A stretch of DNA of 64,000 bases from Phoenix dactylifera (Eukaryota > Streptophyta > Magnoliopsida > Arecales > Arecaceae): the NCBI RefSeq assembly GCF_009389715.1, contig NW_024067908.1:1-64000 (forward strand), written 5' to 3'. Made by a program: the position numbers and the translations under genes. Shown here piece by piece: positions 12,601 through 25,600 of this stretch (its first letter is position 1; each line of letters starts with the position of its first letter). The notes under the pieces were generated by a model, which searched no databases, was not told the DNA's origin, and worked only from the letters and a program-made list of their open reading frames with translations.

Positions 12601-13332
12601 TTTTATTAGCCATTAGAATCAATTTGTTATATTCTCCCTTTAATTTAACATTCTTTCCCTCTTATTGGATTGTAGCTTCATTCATTAAATGATACATCAT
12701 CTGTGATGCATGGGATCAGTCTTGCGTTCATTTTGCAGATTACGCCGTCAAAGCCAAAATTATCTGGAATGAAGAGGAAATCAGTGGCTGTTACAGGAGG
12801 AAGTGAACTTCCTAGGCCATCCAATAAGGAATGGAGTTGTGCTCTCTGTCAGGTGAGTGCCACCAGCAAGCAGGGCCTGGATGAACACCTCGAAGGCAAA
12901 AAACACAAAGCCAATCTAGAAGCACTAGTTGAAGGCAAGAAACCCAAAGCCACAGAAGCACCACTTGGTGCTAACAAATTCAGAAGAACCAAGAAAGCTG
13001 TAGGCTCGACATCTGTGACAAAGGTAACCGGCAAGTCATTGCCAACAGAGGGTGCATCAACCAATGGGCCTGTGAAGAATCAAAGAGAAGACAAGAAGCA
13101 ACAGACGGTTCAGAAGAAGAACTACCGCTGCGACCTATGCAAGGTGAAATGCAACAGTGAGGTCATGTTGGCCTGTCACCTACGTGGGAAGAAGCATATC
13201 GCCCAGCTTGAGGAGTCGAAAAAGGACGGCAAACCCAGGATGCCGGCCAGTGCTGGAAAGAAGGTAAAAGTAAATCAAACAGCAAAGAGAGAGGAGGTAG
13301 AGGAAGAAGATAAGAAGGCAGAAGCTCAATGA
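3623..13332 (+). CDS. Zinc-finger protein with two U1/zf-met-type C2H2 fingers, three exons
   Basis: Exons are 3623-3734, 3830-4275 and 12739-13332, with GT-AG introns of 95 and 8,463 bp; exon lengths sum to 384 codons. Exon 1 gives a Ser/Thr-rich start ending FTEQALR. Exon 2 continues AGYIDVGGDIRRGDFMQPIT, then a charged helical part (REALQRELQKERIR, EEEVRRELELERAMA) and a Pro/Arg-rich part. Exon 3 holds two fingers, CALC-x12-H-x5-H and CDLC-x12-H-x5-H, both with the GKKH ending of dsRNA-binding zf-met/U1-like fingers, and a basic/acidic tail. A nuclear RNA- or DNA-binding role is inferred from the family. Anomaly: in exon 2 the frame slips by one base near 3934-3941 and slips back near 4137-4144. 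As written the protein stops at 3985-3987. The net shift is zero, so this may be sequence error; otherwise the gene is damaged. Small extra exons in the long intron cannot be excluded. Confidence 0.75.
8863..9416. mobile_element. Possible fold-back MITE-like element
   Basis: The left end (GAATGGGAATGGAAACTAG) and right end (CTAGAATCCCCATTCCATTCC) are imperfect inverted repeats about 0.55 kb apart, in AT-rich sequence. No clear target duplication was found. It may be chance in low-complexity DNA. Confidence 0.3.
9749..9803. repeat. (GT)n followed by poly-G tract
   Basis: About seven GT units run into a 15-G homopolymer (9766-9780), followed by further G-rich sequence to about 9803. Confidence 0.9.
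11837..12397. mobile_element. hAT-like MITE rich in GGGC/GCCC words
   Basis: The left end TATGGCTGGACGTGGGC and the reverse complement of the right end, TAGGGCTGGAAATAGGC, form an imperfect inverted repeat of the TAGGGCTGG type common in plant hAT MITEs. TCATGCC flanks both sides (11830-11836 and 12401-12407); with the preceding base it makes an 8-bp target duplication with one mismatch. No coding capacity. It inserted in the intron of the zinc-finger gene. Confidence 0.65.
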
Positions 13333-15932
13333 TTGAAGGATCAAGAGTTGCTGATTTTGTCTGTGAATGCCAAAAGGACGGTAAGACGGAAAACCTAATT
13401 CAAGTAGGGTAGCGAGTTCTTCGGACTTGCTGACATAGGTAAGATGCAAGTGCCTAGCCTTGATGGCACTGTATAGAACTGGTATGGGCGTTTGGTGAAT
13501 AATGTTAGGTTGAGAACTCTTTCATAATGCCCTCTGTCAAGTTGGGGCGATGATGCTTTGGTGAAAGCATATGATAAAGTTTAATTTTACCTTTAGAATT
13601 TACAAGCTTCAGATGCCTCTGCCAAATGGAAATGTGCTGCTGTATGCCTAATATTAATCAAGATTGTTGTGTTCTTGAGCTGCTTTGGTGATGGCATATG
13701 AAATGGTATATTCGTAGAACCAGAGGGGGGGGGGGGGGGGGTGTTCATGTGGTACGTAGTATATCCATGTGGTGCCTTCGATGTGGTTCAGGGTAAAGTT
13801 GAAACCCAGTGCAGCCTATCTTGGTAGCCGGTGTACATACCATGAGTTGTTATGCAAATCTGAATTATCTCTTACTGGTGGTTTATGTAAATGAAACAGT
13901 TTGATGGTTACTTTCTACCCAAATAAAATAGAAAGAGAAAAAAATAAAGAAAGCTTTGTAGGGTGTTCGACATGGTATGTCAGATATATCTTTTCACTGA
14001 TCTTATCTTTTCTAAAAAAGAAAATTAAAAAAATGAAGTCAGGCCTTGCCAAAGCATCTCGGTTATCTCAATGCCCAATCTCTTGGTATATATTCTGGGA
14101 TGACGGGTAAGCTTCATCGTGTATAAGATGATCTTGACTGTTTTTGCTTCTCTGTGACTGATCCACACCAAGAGCATCGCCATAAAAAGAGAGGCCATGA
14201 CAACTGATGAATATCTCTCTCTCTTTCCCCGCGTTGCAAATGCAGCACCTGTGTCAATTTTGACGCGCAAGGCGTTGATCAGGAGGCAAATACTCGGGGG
14301 TGCACTGGAGCACTTGGCAGGGAATTGAACCAATGAGACGACGTCTCGCTTTATTTATTTAGACCGGGAAGGGGGGCTTGCACGCCTTTTCCGCACGGCG
14401 AGGAGATTTCTACCTATCATACCCATCCGTCACCGAAATCTAGGACTCTAAGCAGACCCAAGTCAAGACAGAAGTAAAGCTTAAATCAAGAATTACGTGC
14501 AGCCTATCATGCTTATTTGAGAATGTCTTAATTAAAAGATAGAACAGTTCAGAGTCCGCATGGTGATGTATCACTAGGTTTCACCATTAGAGATTAGTTT
14601 TCTGGTTTGACAACATCCACTTGCAATTGAGGGTGAATGTTACTACTTTTTAAACCATGGAACAAGACCAAGAAGGTGGATTTCTCCCGTCACAGCCAAC
14701 CATGCAAGCAAGCTTGCCACTAATACATGCAGTACGTATCGTCAGTATTTTAGCTACTAGAATTGGCGGGAGAAGCCCTTTAGTTTCTCGAAACAAACAT
14801 AGCAATCCATATGCATTCCACAGTTTTGTTAATCTTGCTTCCGATTAGAGAATAGAGATTGAAGAAAAAAGTAAAACTAAAAAAAAAAACTTAGAGCAGT
14901 TGAATAACTAATATCTACAAAAGACAATAACTAGGAAATGCTCCAGCATTTTTGTTCTATAAAACCAATATTGTTGTCTCATCAAACAATATTTTTGTAA
15001 GAGTCTGAAAATTAGGACAGGTAAAATTGAATTCAGGCTGCATCGCATCTTTTATTTCTCTGTTTTTTTCTTTTTCACTGCAACCTTTACCAAGACTTAA
15101 AAAAGGATAACATCCATATAAACCATAATCTCTCTCTCATGGGTAGAGAGATTCTTCAGTTTTGGTCTATAGATTAGTACTGCAGAATTTCAAATTAAAT
15201 TGTGACTGATATGATATGATAAATGCATTTTGAATCTTTGATGACCCAATTCTGAGAATGAAAATGAATGGAAACAAAAAAAAAATTGCAAACAGAGAAC
15301 TTGAGCTAGATTGCCTCTGCACCACCAACAGAACATTCACATAGCATGTAAAGCCTCCCTCCCAGCTTTTTGACACAAAATATAACGTCTCAGATTGTAT
15401 CCATAAATCAGTTCGAAGAAGTACAAATTCTGTGGCCAAAGGTAAAATGCCACATAAATAGTCCGAAACTTCCATACCATAATTCTGAAAATCTGAACCC
15501 AATGGGAACAAAGAGAGCAATCTATAAACCAAAGAGAGCAATCTATAAACCAAACGATCAAGCCAGGTTATCTAAACCACAAACCAACAAAAGTATCATG
15601 ATTTCCACAAATTTTCCCCGAGGTTACTGACTACAATCTTGCCACGGATTCTTCCAACCACATCTTCATCCAACACCTGAAAAAATCTCCTGTTTTTATA
15701 AAATGGTAAAGAATAAATGGTTCTGCACAAACTATAGTTGGAGAATGTAGTTGTCAATGAGAAGATGCTATCATTTCTACAGCAACTCTATTAAGTTTCA
15801 TGTATAATGGGAATACAAATATCCCTTCAGTTGCTCCTTTACAAACCAAATTTGATAAAAAGTGCCTTTTAAGAGACGGATGATGGAAAGGCACAAGAAC
15901 TAACTTTGTCGCCCATGATATAGCAGAGAATT
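13333..15932. other. 3' UTR and intergenic space between convergent genes
   Basis: The segment begins with the presumed 3' UTR of the zinc-finger gene, then holds a 17-G run (13725-13741) and AT-rich sequence. No gene is supported. A short stretch about 15616-15676 (minus) has an acceptor-like TTTTTCAG followed by an open frame beginning VLDEDVVGRIRG, and could be an alternative last exon of the neighbouring minus-strand gene. Confidence 0.5.
13725..13741. repeat. Poly-G homopolymer, 17 bases
   Basis: An uninterrupted run of 17 G lies about 0.4 kb downstream of the zinc-finger stop codon, likely in or near its 3' UTR. Confidence 0.95.
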
Positions 15933-17454
15933 TCAAACCCTGAGAGCTACCTGATCTTGCCATGAAATTTTCCTCTTACCCACCCGGTTTGAATTGTTTC
16001 CAACATCCCTACAAATTGATAGCTTAAGATCATTAGCCCCTCCCTCGCCATCAGTTGAACTCCTCTTTGATTTCTCCAATTTCAGGGGCTCCCACCCCAC
16101 CTGAAACTCCTCCATTTCTTCACCATTCTGTAATTAACAAATACCAAGTTAACAAACCTCAATAACCTTCATAAGTGTATCCATTCAGGTTTCTGATAAA
16201 AGGAGGAACCAATCAATTACCGGTAAAGAGATCTGGTTCAAATCAATTGCAGTAGAAGTGCTTGGAGCTGCAGCTTCCACTACTCTGTGATTCCTATCTT
16301 TTGCAGGTATTTCACTTCCGACAATTGGGTTTGGCTGTTCATAGATGCAAACAGATGTTGACGGCATTTTGCGGGATTGCTTCTTGAGTCTATATAGGGT
16401 GGCCTGAGAAGGGTTTTTTAACAAACTCCCGTATTTTCTCCGTAAGAATCTAAAACAACCAATTAAAAATATTAAAGTTTGAACTTTTGAAGAGTCTTAA
16501 GATGTAATTAGGAAATTGGGAGGTAGATAAATGTGTGCAAGGTGAGATATAGAGGGAAGAGAAATTACTTGACTTCAGCCAAGAGCCTGAGTTTCTTCTG
16601 CTTGGTCCGCTGCAATTTTTTCTTCTTTGCTTCAGTTTCCTATGAAAACAAATTACATTTAGTTTGTGAAAAAGAGCAATCAAATTATTCAGAGATCTTA
16701 TAAATTTTTAAAAATTACAAAATTTCCATTGAGATACCAAAAAAAATTAAAAATTAAAAGACTGGCTTTTTATATTAAAAAAAAACTTTTACTGCTCAAG
16801 GAAAAGGGGCACCACAGAAGTGAATAAATTCTTTGAAAAAAGTGAATAAAAATCGAATTGAACAAAAATTAGCCAAAAAAACCTAAGACATAACCCAACC
16901 AATTAAAAGTTAGAAACAGAAGGGAAGGAAATATCGAACAAACCCTCGCATCCACAAAAGAATCATAAAAACCTAGATCTCTCAATCCAAGCGACCTGGA
17001 CCCATAAAATCAACAAGAATAAGCAGGAAACATCCCCAGATCCCTAAAAGCCAAGAAAACATATGAAAAAACCCCTCTCCAAAGAGAAACCCTAGACCCT
17101 TAAAATCAAAAAAGAATAATAAGCAAAAAGAACCAATTTCAAACCAAAAATAACAACCCTAGATCTCCCAAATCATGGAAGAAAATAAGCCCTAAATATC
17201 CAGAAATCAGGAAAATCAGAAGCAATCCACAAAAAGGAACCCCAAGAAACGCATCTCGTCCACGGGGAAACTCTCAACACCCAAAGATCTAATCAATCAA
17301 AGAAGAAAAAAGATCTCACCTTTACCAGCTCCTCATATTCCTGCAACAACCCCAGGTACTTGAACCGGGCCCTGGCCTCCTCCCCAGCGGCCATGTACGA
17401 AGAAGACGACGGCGACGACTCCACGAGAGGAACCCTTCTCCCCTTCCTCATCAT
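15933..17454 (-). CDS. Small basic coiled-coil protein, plant-specific, function unknown (four exons)
   Basis: Exons on the minus strand are 17454-17320, 16639-16569, 16449-16221 and 16127-15933. All three introns are GT-AG, and the frame is kept throughout (630 nt, 209 residues). The first of two adjacent ATGs is taken as start. The protein begins with a Ser-rich stretch, then a helical segment (FKYLGLLQEYEELVK, next ETEAKKKKLQRTKQKKL) leading into LLAEVKFLRRKYGSLLKNPS, a pattern I associate with uncharacterised plant nuclear proteins. An acidic middle contains AIDLNQISLP, which resembles but does not exactly match a DLN-type EAR repression motif. The C-terminus GKRKISWQDQVALRV looks like a conserved end. 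It is convergent with the zinc-finger gene. I cannot name a function; a nuclear regulator is only a guess. The exon chain is well supported by splice sites and phase. Confidence 0.75.
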
Positions 17455-20400
17455 CTTCTCCTCACCCCCTTCTCTCCCGAACCAGAACAGAGAAAGCAAA
17501 AAGGAAAGATGGAGAGACAAAAGGCGGAGGAGAAGACTTTTATGAGAGGTGGTGCCAATAAGAGATTGTGATGAGATAATGGAGATATAAAGGCGGGCAG
17601 CGAGAGATAGAGCGAGAAAGGGGAAGGTTCCTTCCCCTTGTTTTCTCTTTCTTTCTCTCTTTCCCTGTGTGTGGAAGGTCTGACCAAGACAAAACCCGAA
17701 AGAGGCCCATATAAATCCGGAATTGGAGAACAAGGAGAGGTTTTTTTTTTTTTAAGCTTTGATGGAGGTGTAGATTTCCTGGGCTTGCAGAGGGGCATTT
17801 CTGGCATTGGTCTCTCTCTCTCTCTCTCTATTTTTGTTTTCCGGAGGAGCGGAGAGATGTGGATGGGTTGGTTGGAAGATACACCCATGAAGACCCCTAT
17901 CCTTTCCTTCCTCCCCTTCTTTCCCCTTTTCTCCGCACCTCCCCCTTTTGTTTTGTTTTTTCTCTCTCCTCACATAAATCCTGGTCCACTTGGGCCATCA
18001 CAAAGACACTAGAAAGACGTAGAGAGAGATGACAAGGTCTCCTTCCCATCCACGGCCAAGGGTGGGGGATTGGGTCTTCTCATGGTTTCTTCCCTATTGG
18101 GGTGTAGGTTGGGGTGAGACCGGAGGAGGGGATAAGTGGAAGCTTGCTTCTCTGATGCTGCAGCTCTTCGCCTTCGTACCTTGTAGACCCTTGTCGTGAT
18201 GGTGGTGGATGGGACTTTTATTATGTTAATGGATTATAGCTTTACTAAAATACCCTCTTCTATTAAAAGTTTTCGGTTTTCTTGCACAGGGGAGAGCATC
18301 GGTGCAGCCTCTCATTCTTTTCTTGCCCCACATAGAAAGTTCCTCCTCTCCTCTTGATGATATACCAAAATTTACAGAGAGGACCCTATTTGCTTGGAGA
18401 TTTACTAATGGTAATTATTTGCTCATCAGTTCCGCTCGTGCATCACGAAATGGAAGACTTCCCGGCTACCTCCAAGTCCTTGCTCTATCCCCCACGCATA
18501 ACGAAAGGACGGAAAGCATCCTTCGTAAAGGTGGAAGAATCCAAGAGAGGATTTGTCCATAGTTCACCGCACCAGGTAAAAGACCTTCCCTCCCATTCAA
18601 AGGATCCATAGAGCTTTGAGCGTCATGTGAAATGGACTGCACGAGAAAAGGCAAAACAAAGCCAGTAGGGCTATTTTGGAAACTTTGCCTTGGAAAGGAG
18701 CGTGGAGACGGCCGAGGCCTCCATCAAAAAGCTTGGGCTTGTGAGGAAGGTAAAAGCTGACTTCAAACGATTTGTATATTTATAATTATGGAAAGAAGCG
18801 GCCTGTTTCATCCAATCTGCAAATGAAACTTAGGACTTCCAACCCTTTTTTTTTTTTTTTTGGCTTCCTCGCTCCAAAGTGTGACTTTCATGTCAGCATA
18901 AATATTTCAGGATGTATAATAAAGTCCATTGTTGTCGATCCTCAGCCTTTCTTTCCCAAAGAAGCTATATTTTTCCAATATCTTGTTTTAGAGACTCTTC
19001 TTCGTATTTGCAATCAGAAACGCAATACGTGAAATCACATCTAAAGATGGTGAAAGTAATAAAAACATCATGTAGGTGCTTGGTTGCATTTTGATATGGC
19101 ACAAAGACGATGGATTCTTTAAGACTTTCCTAGTCTCATCATATAATAATGCAGCACAATAACTACTCTTCAGTTTTTTTGGGGGTGATTAACGCTTGCA
19201 AATCATGCAAATGGGCTTCCCTTATTCATTCGTTTTGTAAATGGAGGTTCTTGCATCAACCCAAAATATATTGCTTATCTAAATCTTCTATATCAAATTG
19301 AATAGCGTGGTAAAATAGTGATTTTTTTTAAAAGAAAAACAGTACCCAATTTATTGCATCATAGTCCATGTATCATATCTCCAAGAGCCATATACCTGGA
19401 AGGAAACAGATATGTCGATATCCTCCCTTTGTGATCTCCAAAAAATATCATTTCGAAAGTGTGATAGCATGTGATTACATTTGGCCTCAAAACTAGATAC
19501 TCCATAAACACTCTTGTCGCAAAGATTTATTGACATATAAGCTAGATAATAAATCTTTTAGTCTCTTGGATTATGCCCAGGTTTTCTTGTTTTGCCTTGG
19601 CCCTAAAAAGAAGAACCTCTAAATATTGCAAGAACGGTCTCTAAATATTATAACATTTTTTTTTCTATGATCTCCCTCACAAGGACACTAAATCCGAATC
19701 TTATCTGCATAAGATTTATAAAAATTATAAAATTTTCATCAAAATGATTTTTTTATTCACTTATGTAAATATCAATTATACTAACACGTGTCCGTGACGG
19801 GCCACCGTTGCTTGATTCGTAACTTTCTTTTAGGACCCGCTACACTAGACTTGAAGGTGGATTGGCATTTGGGACCATTAGACCCTGTGGCTCCACCACC
19901 AACCAAGGGCCTGTTTCTTAGCTTGTCAGCCTTTACTGATCTGATCTGATGTGGACCCTTGGTTGGAGCTAGAGGAGAGAGGGGAAAGATGGGAACAGCT
20001 GATATGGGCAAGAGGTTTGACGAGAAATAGGGAAGATGGCCATTTTGAGGAAGGGGAAGCATAAATGCCTGGCCCAAATTGTAGGGTTTAATATCAAATT
20101 CCATATTTAGGGAAATGCTGCGGAGCCCCAAACTCCCCTAACTCCTTCAAATCATGCTTTTTATAGCCCCTCGGGACAAAGATATTATTTAGAAATAAAT
20201 CAAGAGCATTGCTCGAGCTTGACTTAGATCTGGGCTCAACCCAACTTAGACTCTTTTTAAGCTCGAATGATTCGAATAGTTTTTCGAATCGAGCTCGAAG
20301 AGTAAAATACTAGACTCCAAATCTCACAAGTCTAATCAAATATATATATATATATATATAATATATTATTAATTTAGTATTTAAAATATAATATCATGAC

Positions 20401-22689
20401 CAAAATTTAAATTCAAGCTCGAGTATAGCTCGATTGGTAATCGAGCTGAAACTTGAATATTAAAATTTCCTCGATCATAAATCAAGTTTCGAGCTCGAGT
20501 ATTTCGAATCGAGTCGAGTTTGAGCCTCTAACTACTCGACTCGATTTAGCTAGATTACATCCCTAATCCAGATAGTGTTACACCAAAGTATGTGTTTAAG
20601 GCCCTGGGGGGATGTTCTCGGAGAAATGTAATCCATGCGTCGATGAATCCACGGCAAAAGTGGCATCTACCTCGGCGCTCGGATCCCGAGTGGATAGAAT
20701 GCCTCGCCGATTATTCTGGCGAGACGTCCCAAGATTCCAGTCCTCGGCGGAGAAATCCATCCCCCGTCTCTGGACGCTTGCGTAAAAATCTCTTTGCTTG
20801 CACGTTGCTGGAATTTGGCGCCCTCGAATTTGTCCAGCCGACTGCGTCAACTCAAGCATGCGAAAAGTAAACTGAATTTCATCTTAAACAAAATTTAAAT
20901 AAGAAGTCAAACATAATGCCAAGAAAAATTAACTAATTCCAGATCGACACCATACTTATAATCTCAAACAAGGGGCATGTCTTGACTAGTGGTCAGTCCT
21001 GTTGTACTCTTGTTACCTCAAGATGTTAGGCTAAGGTTTAATCTGGCTAAATCAAGATAATTGCTACAAAGTCCTCTTGATTAGTTATACCTGCAAAGTC
21101 AATAGTTTAACCAGAATAAGCCATTGCAGGGCCATGATAATTGATTTTTTTTTAAATATAAAGGAAAAAAACATTTCAATAGCACAAAACCTAGAGTCCA
21201 ACATTAAGTTGCTATTTATTTGTTTCTGCAAACTCAATGACATTAGTAGGGAGGAACCTAGCATGGCATCCAAGTAAACCATAAATCCACCCTGGCTACA
21301 TGAAAAGCTGAAGAAGAGTTGATGCGCAAACAAGGACTTCAGAGTAGCATCAGCAATGCATGGATTAAGTACTTGACACAAGATAGAACAAAATGCGCGC
21401 TCAACTTCCATAATTCTGTTAGAAAAAAACTTCATGCCCAAGATTTGTGTAACCCAATTGGGTTCCGGTGCAATCGACTGATGCCCTCTGACATGGAGAA
21501 GTATCACAACAAAAACAGGAATAAGCTTCCAACGCAGCACCAGTTAAGCATCCAATAGAAACGATAAGAAAGAAATCATTTTATCAGCTAACACGGCACG
21601 ATGCATTGATAGAGACATGGGAGAGGGCATCATCAGATTCTACAGTTACTAATCACATATAGATATAGCAGGAAATTGCACGGTCCAGCAAGATCAAAAC
21701 CTGATGCAAGCGTCAGGTCACGGTATCAGAAGCAAGGATTGCATACAGAAAATCATGTTCTTTGACGCAAAGACCATTCCGCCAAAAGAGAGGAGATTAC
21801 ATCACAAATGCAAGGTGACCATCATACAGTTTCAAGAAGCCAATCTGGCAAGTCGCCCAGCTGCCATTAGAAGGAACCTGTCTTCATTTGAAAGGATAGA
21901 ATGGACATTCATATTGTTCCAATTAGGAATAAAATATGGATATTGTTGATTCCTCTAAATATAACAGAATGCAGTATCAAAGTTCCGAACGAACTTATTT
22001 GTCTAATTATCTCCATAAACTTTGTTCTTTTAAATCTGAAGATACATAAAAAAACAAAGCAGAAAACGTGATTACCATGTCTTGGGTTGATTGTTTGTTC
22101 TTCCAAGTGAGCAGCAATAAACTCTTCTTTTTTCTTTCCGCCTACACCCTTAGTTCCAAAGAGCTAGAACCAGATATTCAGACCTTTCAGAAAAATTTGG
22201 AAGAGATTCTAAGACTTACATGCGTTCAAATCTTCTAATATGTAGTTTTCATGAAAGAAATAGCTTCTGTTCTGTATGCAGGAGAAGATCATTATGTTGC
22301 AAAGAAAGGACTGTTTTTAAGTCACTTCTCAAATGACTATGAATAAGTGTTAAATCAAATTAGTACTATAAGTAAAAGTTGATTGATCTTATCTATCATA
22401 AGTATATACTATCAATTTAGAGTCCAAGGAAAGCCTGTGACATGAAACATTGCAACTCAAGAAATGTAAAAGAGAAGTTTATCAAAGACTACATAGAGTT
22501 ATTTTACCTCCAAAAAGAGGGAGGGAATAATTGAAAAGGTGAAATGAGGTTTAAATTTCAAAAAACTCATTCACACTATTTGATTTGTTACAGCATTAAT
22601 CGCCAGTACTCACCGAGGAGTTCTTTCCCTGAATAAATTTCTAATGTACAAAAAAATGGGATACATGTAGACAAGTTCTAGCTTACGTG
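17455..22689. other. Intergenic region with low-complexity and decayed repeats
   Basis: The promoter side of the minus-strand gene is CT/GA-rich (about 17455-17950, with a CT run at 17811-17829). Further on, the sequence is mostly AT-rich. An open frame of 116 residues at 19781-20131 (minus) and one of 92 at 20592-20870 (plus, locally GC-rich) match nothing I recognise and lack domain features. A MITE-like repeat lies at about 20205-20568. The stretch 20880-22689 shows no supported gene. Confidence 0.5.
20205..20568. repeat. MITE-like repeat rich in TCGAGCTCGA words
   Basis: Numerous overlapping direct and inverted copies of CGAGCTCGA, ATTTCGAATCGAG and related words lie between AGAGCATTGCTCGAGC at the left and GATTACATCCCTA at the right, whose reverse complement TAGGGATGTAATC resembles a hAT-type end. 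It encloses a (TA)10 microsatellite (about 20341-20360). No target duplication was found, so the limits are approximate. Confidence 0.45.
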
Positions 22690-25600
22690 TCATGATTCAT
22701 TAGGAAGTTGTGAAAACGTCCCTGAATTGGGGCTGCACCCTTCAACCATCATGTTTTTATAGACAGAATATGCATTGTCAGTATTACCTGATGCACTATA
22801 ACCTCGAATAAGAGCGTTGTATGTAAAAACATTAGGCTGGAACCCTTTGAGTTGGAGTTCTTCATACATCTTTCCAGCTTCAGCTAACTTCCCTGCCTTC
22901 CCAAGGTTGAGAATTAAGGAATTGTATGTATACAGGTCAGGAAAAATTCCCCTATTTTGCATTTCATTGAAAAGAGCAATGGCTTCGTCTAATCTCTGAG
23001 ATTTCCCAAGACCATTAATCATTAAATTATATGCGATCAAGTCAGGCTCAAGTCCAGTTTCCATCAGTTCTTCGAAATAGGAGAGAGCATCATCTGCTCT
23101 ACCCACCATGCAAAGGGTATCGATAAGGATGGTGTAGGACTTCACATCTGGCCTAATTCCCTCCCTGACCATCCTTTCATACCATTTGCAAGCCTTTTCT
23201 GCATCACCAGCCTTCCCAAATCCATTTATAAGAATATTATAGATTGCACTGTTAGGCTTGCATCCATAGTCCACCATCTCATTGAACATGTCTTCTGCCT
23301 CATTCATCTTTCCCGATTTCAAGAGCCCATCAATAAGAGGACCATATGTACATGGGGTGGGTGAGAAATCTCTACTAATCAAATCATAGTAGAAATCAAT
23401 AGCCTGATCTAATCTTTTAGACTTGACAAGGCCTGAAATGACTATATTGTAGGTTATGTTGTTCGGTTCACATCCCCTTGCACGCATCTCCTCATACAAC
23501 ATCAACATCTGCTCAATCCGCATAGACTTCCCCAAAGCATCCATTAATGCATTGTAGGTGAAAACATCTGGAGTACAGCCAACCTTTTTCATTTCCATGA
23601 AAAGACCTTGAGCAATCTCCATAAAATGGGATTCTAGGAGTCCAGTGATAAGAAGATTATATGCTTCCATGGTTGGTGATATTCCATAGCTCTTGAATTT
23701 CTCAAATAGTTTGTGTGCATCAACAGCTTTCTTATGCTTACAGAGAAACTTAATCAGAGGGCATAATAAGTAGTCATTTTGATAAGCACCACTTGTAGCA
23801 ATCAATTCAGAAAATTTAACTGACTGATCATATCCAGCTTCACCTAATATCCCTTCCATTAGAGCTTCCCAGGAGAACCTATCTCTCTGAGCATCGGGCT
23901 GCATAATATATTCTTTGGTGATTTGCAAAGCATTCTTTGTCTGTCCATTTTTAATGAAACTTGGAAGGATGCTGCACAAAGTTACAAAATCAGGTATGCA
24001 AACTTTTCTCATCTGATGAAAGAGCCACAATGCTTCATTAACTCTATCTTCTGTAGCTAAACCATATATCACAGTGTTGTAAGATAAAAGGTCAGGCATA
24101 CAGTCCTTCTCTGTCATCCCGTAAAGAATGTCCAAGGCAAGATCCACTTCCCCATTTTTGGAGAGACAATCCAGCAGAGTGTTGTAAGTTATTGTATTTG
24201 AAGGACAATTGTGACTGCTCATTTCCCGAAACAAATCCATCACCTCTTGAACTCTACCCTCCTTTCCCAGTCCTGCCAATAGGGTGTTGTAGGTCACCAC
24301 AGTGGGCTCAAGATTCAGCTCCTTCATTCTGTGGAACAGTTTCCAAGCTTCATCCTCTCTTCCTGCCTTGTAGAGCGCATTGATCAGAGAGTTGACTGTA
24401 ATCTCATCCGGTTTGCACCCACTTTCTATCATCTCAGAGAATATCTTCACAGCTTCATCAACTTTCCCAGCCTTATTGCAGCATTTAATCATCATATTAT
24501 AGGTGATAGCATCTGGAGAGAGTCCAACAGCTCTTAGTTCATAGAAAACTTCTTTTGCCTGTCCAAGCCTTCCTGACTCAGCGAGACCATACAAACATGC
24601 ATTGCAGGCAACAATATCTGGAACAACCCCCTGACTCTTCATAATCTCATACATACTGAAAGCTTTCTCGAACTCTCCACACTTCCCATAGTAATCAATG
24701 AAAAGGATATAGGTGTAAGCAGATGGTTTCAGTCCCTGAGCATCCACATGATTAAAGAGCTCTTCAGCTTCATCCAATCTATTTGCTCTCAGGAGACCAC
24801 TGATCAGTGTGTTATAGGTCTGCAGGTTAGGTGATATGCCCTTCTTTCCCATTACACCCAACATTTCAGAAGCTTCTTCGATCCTCCCTTCTTTGCACAA
24901 AGCATTTATAACAGCAGTAAAAATAACAACATCGGCATCATAGCCATCAGCTTCCAATTCCCTCCAAAACTCCCACACTGATTCCAAATCACCAGTGTCT
25001 CCAAACTTGTCCAGCAACGTAATGTAAGTCACCCTATCGGGTTTCTGATCACTTGACTTCATCTCCCAGAACAACTCCTTGGCTCTATCGAGCTGCCCAG
25101 CTTCACAGAGAACTTCTATAAGTACAGTAAAAGTCACGACATCAGGTCGGCACCCCTCTTCCTCCATTCTCCTCAGAAGCCCATAAGCTTCATCGATCTT
25201 TCCTGCTTGACCAAGCACCCGGATGCAAATGGTGAAAGTGTACACATTCGGTCTCAATCCCAAACCTTCCATCTCACTCAAAAGCCTCAGCACAGCTTCG
25301 GTACCCCTCCTCTTCCCTAGCGCCACCATGAGAGCAGAATAAGTCTTCAGACTTGGTGTTATCCCTTCCGATATCATTTCCCCATAAACTTCCATGGCCT
25401 CCCTGACAAAACCGGATTGGAGAAGGAAATGTATCAAACCATTATAAGAAAATGCATTCAACACAAATCCTGCTTCCCTCATCCTTGACAGAGCAAAGGG
25501 GGCACTCCGGAGTCCTCCTCGGATGCGGAAAGCTTTAAAGATCGTCAAGAAGGTGGTTGTGTTCCTCTTTACAATTTGTTGCTGCATTAAGTCAAACACC

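Larger units (their letters stand above)
4276..12738 (+). other. 8.5-kb intron of the zinc-finger gene
   Basis: The donor is CAG/GTGCAA and the acceptor TTTTGCAG/ATTACG. The interior is AT-rich with no convincing exon. It contains a hAT-like MITE (11837-12397), a possible fold-back element (about 8863-9416), a GT/poly-G block (9749-9780) and a short segment similar to one near 54.7 kb (about 5600-5700). Confidence 0.7.

Noticed and set aside
17293-17888. Overlapping minus-strand frames of about 145 residues upstream of the coiled-coil gene
   Set aside because: They are low-complexity Arg/Ser/Leu-rich readings of a CT-rich 5' region. Only the part from 17454 on joins a splice chain.
19781-20131. 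116-residue open frame (minus)
   Set aside because: No domain, no splice context and no recognised homolog; it is compatible with chance.
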